The notes under the pieces: model-generated
The model's database searches: none
What the model was told of the DNA's origin: nothing
What the model saw: the letters and a program-made list of their open reading frames with translations, nothing else
Shown: one piece after another, positions 6,540 through 14,350 of the stretch
Position numbering within the stretch: the stretch's first letter is position 1
How the letters are laid out: each line of letters begins with the position of its first letter
Program-made: the position numbers and the translations under genes
NCBI GenBank assembly: GCA_002292165.1
Contig: DBBK01000023.1
Location: forward strand, 1,474 to 22,899
Reading direction: 5' to 3'
Source of the DNA: Brevundimonas sp. UBA986
GTDB lineage: Bacteria; Pseudomonadota; Alphaproteobacteria; Caulobacterales; Caulobacteraceae
DNA: 21,426 nucleotides

Positions 6540-8141
6540 ATGTCCTATCAGGATCACATCACCCAGGTCGCTTCGCTGATCGAGGCCAAGGCCGCCCCCT
6601 GGTCCGGCATCTCGGCCGAGGCCGTGGCCCGGATGCGGCTGCAGAACCGGTTCAAGACCGGCCTCGATATCGCCCGCTACACGGCGGCGATCATGCGCAA
6701 GGACATGGCGGCCTATGACGCCGATCCGTCCAAGTACACCCAGTCGCTGGGCTGCTGGCACGGCTTCATCGGCCAGCAGAAGATGATCTCCATCAAGAAG
6801 CACTTCGGCACCACCGACCGGAAATACCTCTACCTGTCCGGCTGGATGATCGCCGCCCTGCGCTCGGAGTTCGGCCCCCTGCCCGACCAGTCGATGCATG
6901 AGAAGACCTCGGTCCCGGCCCTGATCGAGGAGCTCTACACCTTCCTGCGTCAGGCCGACGCCCGCGAGCTGGGCATGCTGTTCCGCGATCTGGACGCCGC
7001 CCGCGACGCTGGCGACGCCACCGCCGAGAAGACCGCTCTGGCGGCCATCGAGGGCCACCAGACCCACGTCGTGCCGATCATCGCCGACATCGACGCCGGC
7101 TTCGGCAACGCCGAGGCGACCTATCTGCTGGCCAAGAAGATGATCGAGGCGGGCGCCTGCGCCCTGCAGATCGAGAACCAGGTCTCCGACGAGAAGCAGT
7201 GCGGTCACCAGGACGGCAAGGTCACGGTCCCGCATGAGGACTTCCTGGCCAAGGTCCGCGCCTGCCGCTACGCCTTCCTGGAGCTGGGCGTCGAGGACGG
7301 CGTCATCGTGACCCGCACCGACTCGCTCGGCGCCGGCCTGACCAAGCAGATCGCGGTCTCCAACGAACCCGGCGATCTGGGCGACCAGTACAACAGCTTC
7401 CTGGACTGCGAGGAAATCGCGCCCTCGGACCTGAAGAACGGCGACGTCATCCTGAACCGCGACGGCAAGCTGCTGCGCCCGAAGCGCCTGCCGTCCAACC
7501 TGTTCCAGTTCCGCGCCGGAACGGGCGAGGACCGCTGCGTCCTGGACAGCATCACCTCGCTGCAGAACGGCGCCGACCTGCTGTGGATCGAGACCGAGAA
7601 GCCCCACGTCGAGCAGATCGCCGGCATGATGGACCGCGTCCGCGAGGTCATCCCCAACGCCAAGCTGGTCTACAACAACTCGCCGTCGTTCAACTGGACG
7701 CTCAACTTCCGCCAGCAGGTGTTCGACGCCATGGCTGCCGACGGTCAGGACGTCTCGGGCTATGACCGCGCCAAGCTGATGAGCGCGGCCTATGACGAGA
7801 CCCCGCTGGCGCTCGAGGCCGACGAACGCATCCGCACCTTCCAGGCGGACGGCGCCAAGCGGGCGGGCATCTTCCACCACCTGATCACCCTGCCGACCTA
7901 CCACACGGCCGCCCTGTCCACGGACAATCTGGCAAGGGAGTATTTCGGCGAGGCCGGGATGCTGGGCTATGTCGCGGGCGTCCAGCGCAAGGAGATCCGT
8001 CAGGGCATCGCCTGCGTGAAGCACCAGAACATGTCCGGCTCGGACATCGGCGACGACCACAAGGAATACTTCGCCGGCGAAGCCGCCCTGAAGGCCGGCG
8101 GCGTCCACAATACGATGAACCAGTTCGGCGAAGCCGCCTGA
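6540..8141 (+). CDS. aceA: Isocitrate lyase
   Basis: A 533-residue cytoplasmic enzyme of the glyoxylate shunt, cleaving isocitrate to succinate and glyoxylate and so allowing growth on acetate or fatty acids. The catalytic loop reads KQCGHQDGKV, with the active cysteine at residue 221. This is the variant seen in the approximately 530-residue lyases such as that of Pseudomonas aeruginosa, rather than the KKCGH of E. coli. Upstream, VVPIIADIDAGFGNA holds the Mg-binding aspartates, and YNNSPSFNW is the conserved substrate-binding segment. The ATG at 6540 is chosen because GAGGA lies 6 nt upstream and the protein start matches the family; an ATG 39 bp earlier in frame has no SD. It is transcribed away from a RamB/ScfR-type regulator and ends at a strong terminator. 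Malate synthase is not in the window. Confidence 0.96.
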   Translation: MSYQDHITQVASLIEAKAAPWSGISAEAVARMRLQNRFKTGLDIARYTAAIMRKDMAAYDADPSKYTQSLGCWHGFIGQQKMISIKKHFGTTDRKYLYLSGWMIAALRSEFGPLPDQSMHEKTSVPALIEELYTFLRQADARELGMLFRDLDAARDAGDATAEKTALAAIEGHQTHVVPIIADIDAGFGNAEATYLLAKKMIEAGACALQIENQVSDEKQCGHQDGKVTVPHEDFLAKVRACRYAFLELGVEDGVIVTRTDSLGAGLTKQIAVSNEPGDLGDQYNSFLDCEEIAPSDLKNGDVILNRDGKLLRPKRLPSNLFQFRAGTGEDRCVLDSITSLQNGADLLWIETEKPHVEQIAGMMDRVREVIPNAKLVYNNSPSFNWTLNFRQQVFDAMAADGQDVSGYDRAKLMSAAYDETPLALEADERIRTFQADGAKRAGIFHHLITLPTYHTAALSTDNLAREYFGEAGMLGYVAGVQRKEIRQGIACVKHQNMSGSDIGDDHKEYFAGEAALKAGGVHNTMNQFGEAA

Positions 8142-8165
8142 TCCATCGACCGGGTTAAACGAGAG

Positions 8166-8197
8166 CCGGCCCGGAGCATGCGCTCCGGGCCGGTTTT
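8166..8197 (+). terminator. Intrinsic terminator after aceA
   Basis: A perfect 12-bp GC-rich stem, CCGGCCCGGAGC (8166-8177) with GCTCCGGGCCGG (8182-8193), around a 4-nt loop and followed by TTTT (8194-8197). It begins 25 bp after the aceA stop and also separates aceA from the convergent ileS. Confidence 0.93.
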
Positions 8198-8218
8198 GCT
8201 TTCAGCGATGCATCCGGC

Positions 8219-11218
8219 TCAGCCGACGTGCCGCTCGTCCCAGTAGCGGACCGCATCGGCGTCGCGGGCGCTGAGCTCGGGATAGGCCGCATCCGAACCC
8301 ACATCCGGAACACGCCGCCACGAGCGGGCGCATTTGGGGGTCGTCAAGGCCTCCACGCGGATTTGCGGATACTTCGCCGGGTTCTTGTCGAGAACATCTC
8401 CAAGCGGTCCATCACTCAGGAAGGCTTGAGAGGTCCGGAAGACTTCGGCCGCAAACTCGTCCCTGCTCTGGCCATCGACCTCGAAGCTCGCAAGCGAAAG
8501 CTCACCGGCCTGCAGGTAAACAGCCGCGTCGATCGCCCCGCCGATAACCTTCTCGCTCCGGGCCGTCTCGATCGCCGCAGTCACCTGCTCGAGGATACGC
8601 TTGACCGCCGCCCAACGCGCCGCCTCGGCTTCGTTCTTCCAGCTGTCCGGCGTCTCGGGGATCACCCGGGCGCAGTTGGTCTGCGAACCCGGGAAACGGG
8701 TCTGCCAGGCCTCCTCCATGGTGAAGGGCGTCAGCGGGGCCAGCCAGGCGGTCAGGCGGGCGAAGACCTCATCCATCACCGTGCGGGCCGCACGACGACG
8801 GATCGCGTCGGGCCGGTCACAGTAGAGGCTGTCCTTGCGGACATCGAAGTAGAGGGCCGACAGGTCGTTGGAGCAGAACTCCAGCACCGGCCGCACCACG
8901 TCCTGGAAGCGGTATTCGCCATAGGCCTTGCGGACCTGGCCATCCAGCTCGTGCAGACGATGCAGGATGAACTTTTCAAGCGGCGGCATCTGGTCCAGCG
9001 GCAGGCGTTCGGCCTCGTCGAAGTCGGCCAGGGCGCCCAGCAGATAGCGGACGGTGTTGCGCAGCTTGCGATAGGCGTCGACCGTGGTCTGCAGGATCTG
9101 TTTCCCGATCCGCTGGTCCTCGGAATAGTCCACCAGCGCGACCCAGAGGCGCAGGATGTCGGCGCCCGATTCCTTGATGATGGTCAGGGGATCGGTGGTG
9201 TTGCCCTTGGACTTGGACATCTTCTCCCCCTTCTCATCGAGGGTGAAGCCGTGGGTCAGGACCGCCTCGAAGGGCGCCCGGCCGCGCGTGCCCGAGCCCT
9301 CCAGCAGCGACGACTGGAACCAGCCGCGGTGCTGATCGGAGCCTTCCAGATAGAGATCGGCCGGCCAGTGCGACGGACGGTCGCCCGTATAGCCGCTCTC
9401 GGCCGTGCGCGGGTCGATGGTGAAGGCGTGGGTCGAGCCGGAGTCGAACCAGACGTCGAGGATGTCCTCGACCTTCTCGAACCGGGCCGGGTCGTGGGCG
9501 CCGAGGAAGTCCGCGTCAGGCGCGGTGAACCAGACGTCGGCCCCGCCGTCGGCGATGGCCGCGACGATGCGGGCATCGACTTCCGGGTCGTGCAGCGGCT
9601 GACCGGTCTGCTTGTCGATGAACATGGCCAGAGGCGTGCCCCAGGCGCGCTGGCGGCTGACCAGCCAGTCGGGACGGCCCTCGACCATCGAGCGGATGCG
9701 GTTCCTGCCCGAGGCCGGGTGGAAGGCCGTCTGGTCGATGGAGGCCAGGGCGATCTCGCGCAGGGTCGCGCCGTTGCTGGCGGCGGCGTCCAGCGGCTGG
9801 TCCATGCGGATGAACCACTGCGGCGTGTTGCGGAAGATGACCGGCGCCTTGGAGCGCCAGCTGTGCGGATAGGAGTGCTCCAGCCGGCCGCGGGCCAGAA
9901 GCGTCCCGGCCTCGATCAGCTTTTCCATCACCGCGCCGTTGGCGGGACCGAACTTGCCGGTCTTCTTGCCTTCGGTCTCCAGCACCTTGAGGCCCGCGAA
10001 CAGGGGCACGGTCGGATAGTAGGCGCCGTCGGGATCGACGGTGTCCGGCACTTCATGATGACCGTGGGCCTTCCAGACCTCGAAGTCGTCCGCGCCGTGG
10101 CCCGGTGCCGTGTGAACGAAGCCCGTACCGGCGTCGTCGGTGACGTGGTCGCCCGAGAGCAGGGGCACGGAGAAGCCGTAGCCGGGATCCAGCGCCGCCA
10201 GCGGGTGGGCGCACTCGAGGCCAGAGGGATTCAGGTCGTCGACGCGGGTCCAGGAGGCGATCTTCGCGGCCTTGAACACGTCCTCGGCCAGCTTGTCAGC
10301 GACGATCAGGCGGTCGCCCGGCTTGGCCCAGGGCTCGAACTCCAGCCCGGTCTCCATCGCCGTGACCTCATAGAGGCCATAGGCGATCTCGGGGCCGTAG
10401 CTGATCGCGCGGTTGGCCGGGATGGTCCAGGGCGTGGTCGTCCAGATGACGATCGACGGGGTGGCGTTCCTGAAGCTCAGCAGGTCGTCGGAATGGTCGT
10501 CCGAGGCGGCGATGACGGGGAACTTGACCCAGATCGTCGGCGAGACGTGGTCGTGATACTCGATCTCGGCGTCGGCTAGGGCGGTGCGCTCGACCGGCGA
10601 CCACATCACCGGCTTGGAGCCGCGATAGAGCTGGCCCGAGTTCTTGAACTTGTGGAACTCCGCGACGATGGCCGCTTCGGAGGTGAAGTCCATGGTGGCG
10701 TAACGATTGGCGAAGTCGCCGGTGATGCCCAGGCGCTTGAACTGCTCTTTCTGCAGATCGATGTATTTGCCGGCATAGGCGCGGCAGGCGCGGCGGAACT
10801 CCTCCTTGGAGACCTCGTCCTTGCGGCGGCCCTTCGAACGGAACTCCTCCTCGATCTTCCATTCGATCGGCAGGCCGTGGCAGTCCCAGCCGGGGACGTA
10901 GTCGACGTCGTAGCCCAGCAGGAAGCGCGAGCGGACCACGAAGTCCTTCAGCGTCTTGTTCAGGGCATGACCGATGTGGATGTCGCCGTTCGCATAGGGC
11001 GGGCCGTCGTGCAGGACGTAGAGCGGCGCCTTCTGCTTCTGACGCTCGGCGCGGAGCGTCCCGTAGAGGTCGCCCCACTGCTCGATGATCAGCGGCTCCT
11101 TCTGCGGCAGGCCGCCGCGCATCGGGAACGGGGTTTCCGGCAGGAAGACGGTCTCGCGGTAGTCGCGGCCAGAATCGGAACTGGATTCGGCGGTGGATTC
11201 GGTAGGGGTATCGGACAT
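8219..11218 (-). CDS. ileS: Isoleucine--tRNA ligase
   Basis: A 999-residue class Ia aminoacyl-tRNA synthetase that charges tRNA-Ile and edits misactivated valine. The HIGH signature is at residues 81-84 (NGDIHIGHALNK) and KMSKS at about 666-670 (GEKMSKSKGNT). The CP1 editing domain shows WTTTPWTIPANRAI and TAPGHGADDFEVW with the conserved aspartate. An anticodon-binding domain follows. The extreme C-terminus, where many bacterial IleS have a four-cysteine zinc finger, reads KCARSW and later YPELSARDADAV, so only one of the four expected cysteines is present. I chose the ATG at 11218 (MSDTPTES); the open frame runs 15 codons further without an SD. RibF is the usual upstream neighbour of ileS in proteobacteria and lies beyond a small opposite-strand lipoprotein gene. 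Confidence 0.97.
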   Translation of the reverse strand: MSDTPTESTAESSSDSGRDYRETVFLPETPFPMRGGLPQKEPLIIEQWGDLYGTLRAERQKQKAPLYVLHDGPPYANGDIHIGHALNKTLKDFVVRSRFLLGYDVDYVPGWDCHGLPIEWKIEEEFRSKGRRKDEVSKEEFRRACRAYAGKYIDLQKEQFKRLGITGDFANRYATMDFTSEAAIVAEFHKFKNSGQLYRGSKPVMWSPVERTALADAEIEYHDHVSPTIWVKFPVIAASDDHSDDLLSFRNATPSIVIWTTTPWTIPANRAISYGPEIAYGLYEVTAMETGLEFEPWAKPGDRLIVADKLAEDVFKAAKIASWTRVDDLNPSGLECAHPLAALDPGYGFSVPLLSGDHVTDDAGTGFVHTAPGHGADDFEVWKAHGHHEVPDTVDPDGAYYPTVPLFAGLKVLETEGKKTGKFGPANGAVMEKLIEAGTLLARGRLEHSYPHSWRSKAPVIFRNTPQWFIRMDQPLDAAASNGATLREIALASIDQTAFHPASGRNRIRSMVEGRPDWLVSRQRAWGTPLAMFIDKQTGQPLHDPEVDARIVAAIADGGADVWFTAPDADFLGAHDPARFEKVEDILDVWFDSGSTHAFTIDPRTAESGYTGDRPSHWPADLYLEGSDQHRGWFQSSLLEGSGTRGRAPFEAVLTHGFTLDEKGEKMSKSKGNTTDPLTIIKESGADILRLWVALVDYSEDQRIGKQILQTTVDAYRKLRNTVRYLLGALADFDEAERLPLDQMPPLEKFILHRLHELDGQVRKAYGEYRFQDVVRPVLEFCSNDLSALYFDVRKDSLYCDRPDAIRRRAARTVMDEVFARLTAWLAPLTPFTMEEAWQTRFPGSQTNCARVIPETPDSWKNEAEAARWAAVKRILEQVTAAIETARSEKVIGGAIDAAVYLQAGELSLASFEVDGQSRDEFAAEVFRTSQAFLSDGPLGDVLDKNPAKYPQIRVEALTTPKCARSWRRVPDVGSDAAYPELSARDADAVRYWDERHVG

Positions 11219-11264
11219 TCGGAGTCTCGGCTCAGGCAAGGGGACGTAGGCGAAAAGCTTCAAA

Positions 11265-11308
11265 CCCGGCGTGCGCGGGGGCGAGAGCCCCGTCGGCGCT
11301 ACGCCGGG
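11265..11308 (-). other. Long imperfect hairpin in the ileS leader region
   Basis: CCCGGCGT (11265-11272) pairs with ACGCCGGG (11301-11308). Inside it GCGC (11273-11276) can pair with GCGC (11296-11299), and GGGGC (11278-11282) pairs with GCCCC (11287-11291) around a GAGA loop. It ends about 46 nt upstream of the ileS start on the minus strand. There is no U-tract in either direction. It may be a leader structure of ileS or a small intergenic repeat unit. Confidence 0.5.
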
Positions 11309-11439
11309 CGGCTAATCCGGGCCGGAATGATCAGGCGGACGTCCATGCCGGGCGGTGTAACAGGTGACAGCGCAGGGGAAAAGCGTAGCGTGCGCTTCAA
11401 GAGCGCCGTTGAGGCGCCGCAACCGCCCCCGAGGAAATC

Positions 11440-11991
11440 ATGCGCGCCCTTCTCCTGCTTCCCGCCGCCGCCCTGGCCCTGCTGGCCGCCTGCTCCGAGC
11501 CGGAAAAGAAGGCCGAGGCGCCCGCTGCTCCGGCCTCCGCGAGCATGGCTCCGGGCCGCCCCGCCATCTACCAGGCCGCCGGCGAAGGCCCCGAGCCCTT
11601 CGTGCGCGCCCTCTACGCCGTCTACGTCGCGGGCGGACCCAAGGAACCGCCGCCCGCCGCCGGCCAGGACCCGATCTATTCGCGCATGCTGAACGCCACC
11701 CTCGGCGCCGACGTGCGAGTGGCGAAGGGCGAGGTTCCCACCGTCAACTACGACATCCTGTGCGGCTGTCAGGACCAGGGCGCCTTCACCCTCGACAGCC
11801 TGGCCGTAACCAAGAGCGGGGTGAACGATGCCACCGCCGCCGTGGTTTTCACCAACGCCGGCCAGACGACCCATCAGACGCTGAAGCTGGTCCGTGAAGG
11901 CATCAACTGGAAGGTCGACGACGTCATCGACGCCGACGGCAAGTCCCTCAAGGACGCGACCATCAAGGTGATCGAAAAGGCGGGGGGCTGA
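11440..11991 (+). CDS. Putative lipoprotein, DUF3828-like
   Basis: A 183-residue exported protein. Residues 1-17 form a signal peptide ending in a clear lipobox, L-L-A-A-C with cysteine 18 as the lipidated residue, followed by a charged, alanine- and proline-rich linker (about 19-40). The globular part resembles DUF3828-type domains: FVRALYAVYVAGG near the start, a DPIYSRMLNATL segment, a CGCQDQG segment with two cysteines, then TLKLVREGINWKVDDVIDADGKSL, which looks like the closing strand pair of a cystatin/NTF2-like fold. GAGGAAATC immediately precedes the ATG, a strong SD. The gene lies opposite to and between ribF and ileS, and its TGA is only 3 bp from the ribF stop. The DUF assignment is from recollection of the family pattern and its function is unknown. 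Confidence 0.85.
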   Translation: MRALLLLPAAALALLAACSEPEKKAEAPAAPASASMAPGRPAIYQAAGEGPEPFVRALYAVYVAGGPKEPPPAAGQDPIYSRMLNATLGADVRVAKGEVPTVNYDILCGCQDQGAFTLDSLAVTKSGVNDATAAVVFTNAGQTTHQTLKLVREGINWKVDDVIDADGKSLKDATIKVIEKAGG

Positions 11992-11994
11992 GGC

Positions 11995-12930
11995 TCAGCC
12001 CCTCAGGATCGCCCGCGCCGCCTCCGCATCCGCGTCGATCTGGACCTTGAGGGCGTCGAGGCTATCGAAATTGAGCTCGCCGCGCAGGAAGGCGACCAGT
12101 TCGGTCTCGACGGTCTGGCCGTAGAGGTCTTCGGCGAAGTCGAACAGCCAGACCTCCAGCAGCGGGGTCTCGATCTCGAACATCGGTCGGACGCCCAGAT
12201 TGGCGACGCCGTTGACGGTCCGCCCGTCCGGCAGTCGGGTGCGGGTCGCATAGATCCCGTAAGCCGGGCGCATGTAGTCGCCGAGCGCGACATTGGCCGT
12301 GGGCACGCCGATGGTTCGGCCGCGCTTGTCGCCGTGGATGACCTCGCCCTCGATGGCGAAGGGGCGGCCCAGGATGGCGGCGGCGCGAGCCATGTCCCCG
12401 GCCTTGAGCGCCTCGCGCACCGCGCTGGACGACAGCTTCAGCCCGTGCGGATCATCGATGCGTTCGGTCGTCGAAACGGTGAAACCCAGGGTCTCGCCAT
12501 AGGTCCGCAGCGCCTCTGGAGAGCCAGAGCGGCCGCGGCCGAAGGTGAAGTCGAAGCCCACCGCCGCGTGGCGGATGCCGAGACCGTCCGCCAGAACCCG
12601 GCGCGCGAACTCGACGTCGGTCATGGCCGCCATCTCGCCGTCGAAGGGCAGCAGATAGAGACGGTCGACGCCCAGAGGCTCCAGCGCCCGCGCCATCTGG
12701 CCGGGGCTCATCAGGCGGAAGGGCGCGGCCTCGGGCTGAAACCAGCGGCGCGGATGGGGATCGAAACTGACGACGGCGAGGGGCGCGCCGATAGCGTCCG
12801 CCGCCTGACGCGCGGCAGCGATCACCGCCTGATGGCCGCGATGCACGCCGTCGAAGGCGCCGACGGCGACGGCTGCGCCCTTCGCCGTTTCCGGCAGGTC
12901 GCGCCAGCCGCGGAAGACCTCGATGGTCAT
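11995..12930 (-). CDS. ribF: Bifunctional riboflavin kinase/FAD synthetase
   Basis: A 311-residue cytoplasmic enzyme that phosphorylates riboflavin to FMN and adenylylates FMN to FAD. The N-terminal FAD synthetase half (about 1-180) has the nucleotidyl-transferase motif VGAFDGVHRGHQ at residues 23-34 and SSSAVREAL near its end. The C-terminal riboflavin kinase half (about 185-305) has GEVIHGDKRGRTIGVPTANV with the PTAN phosphate-binding motif. The length matches the family. Its ATG at 12930 shares the A of the upstream TGA (TGATG), so it is probably translated by coupling after the MaoC-type gene. It ends 3 bp from the convergent lipoprotein gene with no hairpin between. In many proteobacteria ileS follows directly; here a plus-strand gene intervenes. 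Confidence 0.96.
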   Translation of the reverse strand: MTIEVFRGWRDLPETAKGAAVAVGAFDGVHRGHQAVIAAARQAADAIGAPLAVVSFDPHPRRWFQPEAAPFRLMSPGQMARALEPLGVDRLYLLPFDGEMAAMTDVEFARRVLADGLGIRHAAVGFDFTFGRGRSGSPEALRTYGETLGFTVSTTERIDDPHGLKLSSSAVREALKAGDMARAAAILGRPFAIEGEVIHGDKRGRTIGVPTANVALGDYMRPAYGIYATRTRLPDGRTVNGVANLGVRPMFEIETPLLEVWLFDFAEDLYGQTVETELVAFLRGELNFDSLDALKVQIDADAEAARAILRG

Positions 12931-13391
12931 CAGCCCTTGGCGGGACGACGCCGGCGCGGGACCCGGACGGTGGCCTCGCCGTCCATGATCGGCTCGTCGC
13001 CGACATAGCCTTCGCAGCGCAGGGTGACGCGGGCCGAGACCTCGTCCACCGCCGAGACGGTGATACGGGCGATGACCACGTCGCCGATGCGGACCGGCTT
13101 GTGGAAGGCCAGGGTCTGGGTCAGGTAGATGGCGCCCGCGCCCGGCAGGATGGTGCCGACCACCGCCGAGCCGAACGACGCCGACAGCAGGCCGTGGGCG
13201 ATCCGGCCGCGATAGGCGGTCTTGGACGCGAAGGCCTCGTCCATATGCACGGGATTGAAGTCGTCCGAGGCCTCGGCGAATTGCGCGATGCGGGCTTCGG
13301 TGACCTCGACAGCCTTCTCGGCCGTCATGCCAACGTGGAGTTCGTCGAGGATATAGCCCCCCGACGGATGCTTCTGAACCAGTTCAACCAT
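12930..13391 (-). CDS. MaoC-family (R)-specific enoyl-CoA hydratase-like protein
   Basis: A 153-residue single hot-dog-fold protein. Residues 39-52 (AEASDDFNPVHMDE) hold the hydratase 2 motif, normally G-D-x-N-P-x-H: here D44 and H49 are the expected catalytic pair, and the preceding glycine is replaced by D43. GRIAHGLLSASF follows, as in PhaJ-like hydratases. The likely reaction is hydration of trans-2-enoyl-CoA to (R)-3-hydroxyacyl-CoA, but substrate and pathway cannot be read from the sequence. It starts 43 bp after the HAD-family gene, and its stop overlaps the ribF start by one base (TGATG), placing it in a HAD-maoC-ribF run. No clear SD precedes the ATG at 13391. The tail PRRRRPAKG is strongly basic. 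Confidence 0.88.
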   Translation of the reverse strand: MVELVQKHPSGGYILDELHVGMTAEKAVEVTEARIAQFAEASDDFNPVHMDEAFASKTAYRGRIAHGLLSASFGSAVVGTILPGAGAIYLTQTLAFHKPVRIGDVVIARITVSAVDEVSARVTLRCEGYVGDEPIMDGEATVRVPRRRRPAKG

Positions 13392-13434
13392 CGGACGGTG
13401 TTAGCGCCGGTGCGACGATTTGGCGAGGCCGAAC

Positions 13435-14304
13435 CTACCAGACGAGGTCGAGCGCGGCATATCGGGCATAGGTGGTCTCGGCCTTGAGCAGATCGGCGGC
13501 CTTGGCCGGGTCCAGCTTGCCGTCGTCGCCGCGCGCCGCGTCGCCGTGGATCCCTTGCGCGATGAACAGGCAGTCCAGCCCCTGCTGGTTGGCGCCCATG
13601 ACGTCGGTGACCACGCCGTCGCCGATGCAGAGCACGCGCGAGCGATCGACCGGACGGCCCAGCAGCTGTTCCGCCTCGGTCAGGGCCAGGGCGTAGATCG
13701 GGCCATAGGGCTTGCCGGCCATGGTCACCCGCCCGCCCATGGATTCGTAGAGGTCTGCCAGCGACCCGCCGCAGTAGATGATCCGGTCGCCGCGCTGCAC
13801 GACCCGGTCCGGGTTGGCGCAGATCATTTCCAGATCGCGGGCCGCGGCGGGGGCGAAGCGTTCGCGGTAGTCCTCGGGCGTCTCGACCTCGTCGTCGGTC
13901 GGGCCGGTGACGGAGACGAAGGCGGCGTCCTCGGCGCTCTCCGCCCGCTCCAGACCCAGGCCTTCATAGAGGGGGGCGTCGCGATCGGGGCCGATGATCC
14001 AGGCCGGTCCGGGGGCGCGCTTGCCCAGTTCGAAGCGGGTGGCGTCGCCCGAGGTGACGATGGCCTTCCAGCTCTCGCGCGGCACGTTCAGCTGGTCCAG
14101 CTGGACCACCACGCCCGGCGTCGGACGCGGGGAGTTGGAGATCAGGACCACCGTCCCACCCTCGCGGTTGAACCGGGCCAGGGCCTCGCAGGCCTCGGGC
14201 CAACTCTCGCGGCCGTTGTGGATCACCCCCCAGATGTCGCACAGCAGGACGTCATAGTCGGCGGCGACGGCGCCGAGGCCGGAGAGTGCGTGAGGCTGGG
14301 TCAT
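13435..14304 (-). CDS. HAD superfamily subclass IIA hydrolase-like protein (TIGR01459 type)
   Basis: A 289-residue cytoplasmic protein of the NagD-like HAD subclass IIA. Motif I is LLCDIWGVIHNG (residues 20-31): the nucleophile D23 is present, but the usual second aspartate (DxD) is replaced by W25, which I recall as typical of the alphaproteobacterial TIGR01459 group. Motif II is VVLISNS (about 52-58), a lysine follows in MAGKPYG, and the Mg-binding motif is CIGDGVVTDVMGAN. The C2-type cap lies between motifs II and III. Phosphatase activity is uncertain because D25, the usual general acid, is missing. The ATG at 14304 has no SD and lies 2 nt downstream of a hairpin. The gene sits 46 bp after the ABC exporter and 43 bp before the MaoC gene. 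Confidence 0.88.
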   Translation of the reverse strand: MTQPHALSGLGAVAADYDVLLCDIWGVIHNGRESWPEACEALARFNREGGTVVLISNSPRPTPGVVVQLDQLNVPRESWKAIVTSGDATRFELGKRAPGPAWIIGPDRDAPLYEGLGLERAESAEDAAFVSVTGPTDDEVETPEDYRERFAPAAARDLEMICANPDRVVQRGDRIIYCGGSLADLYESMGGRVTMAGKPYGPIYALALTEAEQLLGRPVDRSRVLCIGDGVVTDVMGANQQGLDCLFIAQGIHGDAARGDDGKLDPAKAADLLKAETTYARYAALDLVW

Positions 14305-14306
14305 GC

Positions 14307-14338
14307 CGGGCTTCTAGCCCGCTCACCCGTGTGGGTGA
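14307..14338 (-). other. Two adjacent hairpins between the ABC exporter and the HAD gene
   Basis: CGGGCT/AGCCCG (14307-14312 and 14316-14321) around a 3-nt loop, and TCACCC/GGGTGA (14323-14328 and 14333-14338) around GTGT. On the minus-strand RNA the first of these ends 2 nt before the HAD-gene ATG, and the second lies 12 nt after the exporter stop codon. No U-tract follows either, so they look like intercistronic RNA structure rather than an intrinsic terminator. Confidence 0.55.
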
Positions 14339-14350
14339 AGGCGTAAGCCG

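Noticed and set aside
7191..7212. KQCGH in place of KKCGH in the isocitrate lyase active site
   Set aside because: This is a known variant in the longer (about 530-residue) isocitrate lyases, with the catalytic cysteine intact.
8228..10579. A 783-codon open frame antisense to ileS, and similar long antisense frames opposite btuB (2101-3741) and aceA (6513-8108)
   Set aside because: Long antisense frames are expected in GC-rich genes. These have no SD, no recognisable domain and low-complexity, arginine- or valine-rich translations, while the opposite frames are well-conserved proteins.
11219..11310. A T-box-like leader for ileS
   Set aside because: The hairpin lacks the T-box sequence and specifier-loop layout, and T-boxes are essentially Gram-positive features.
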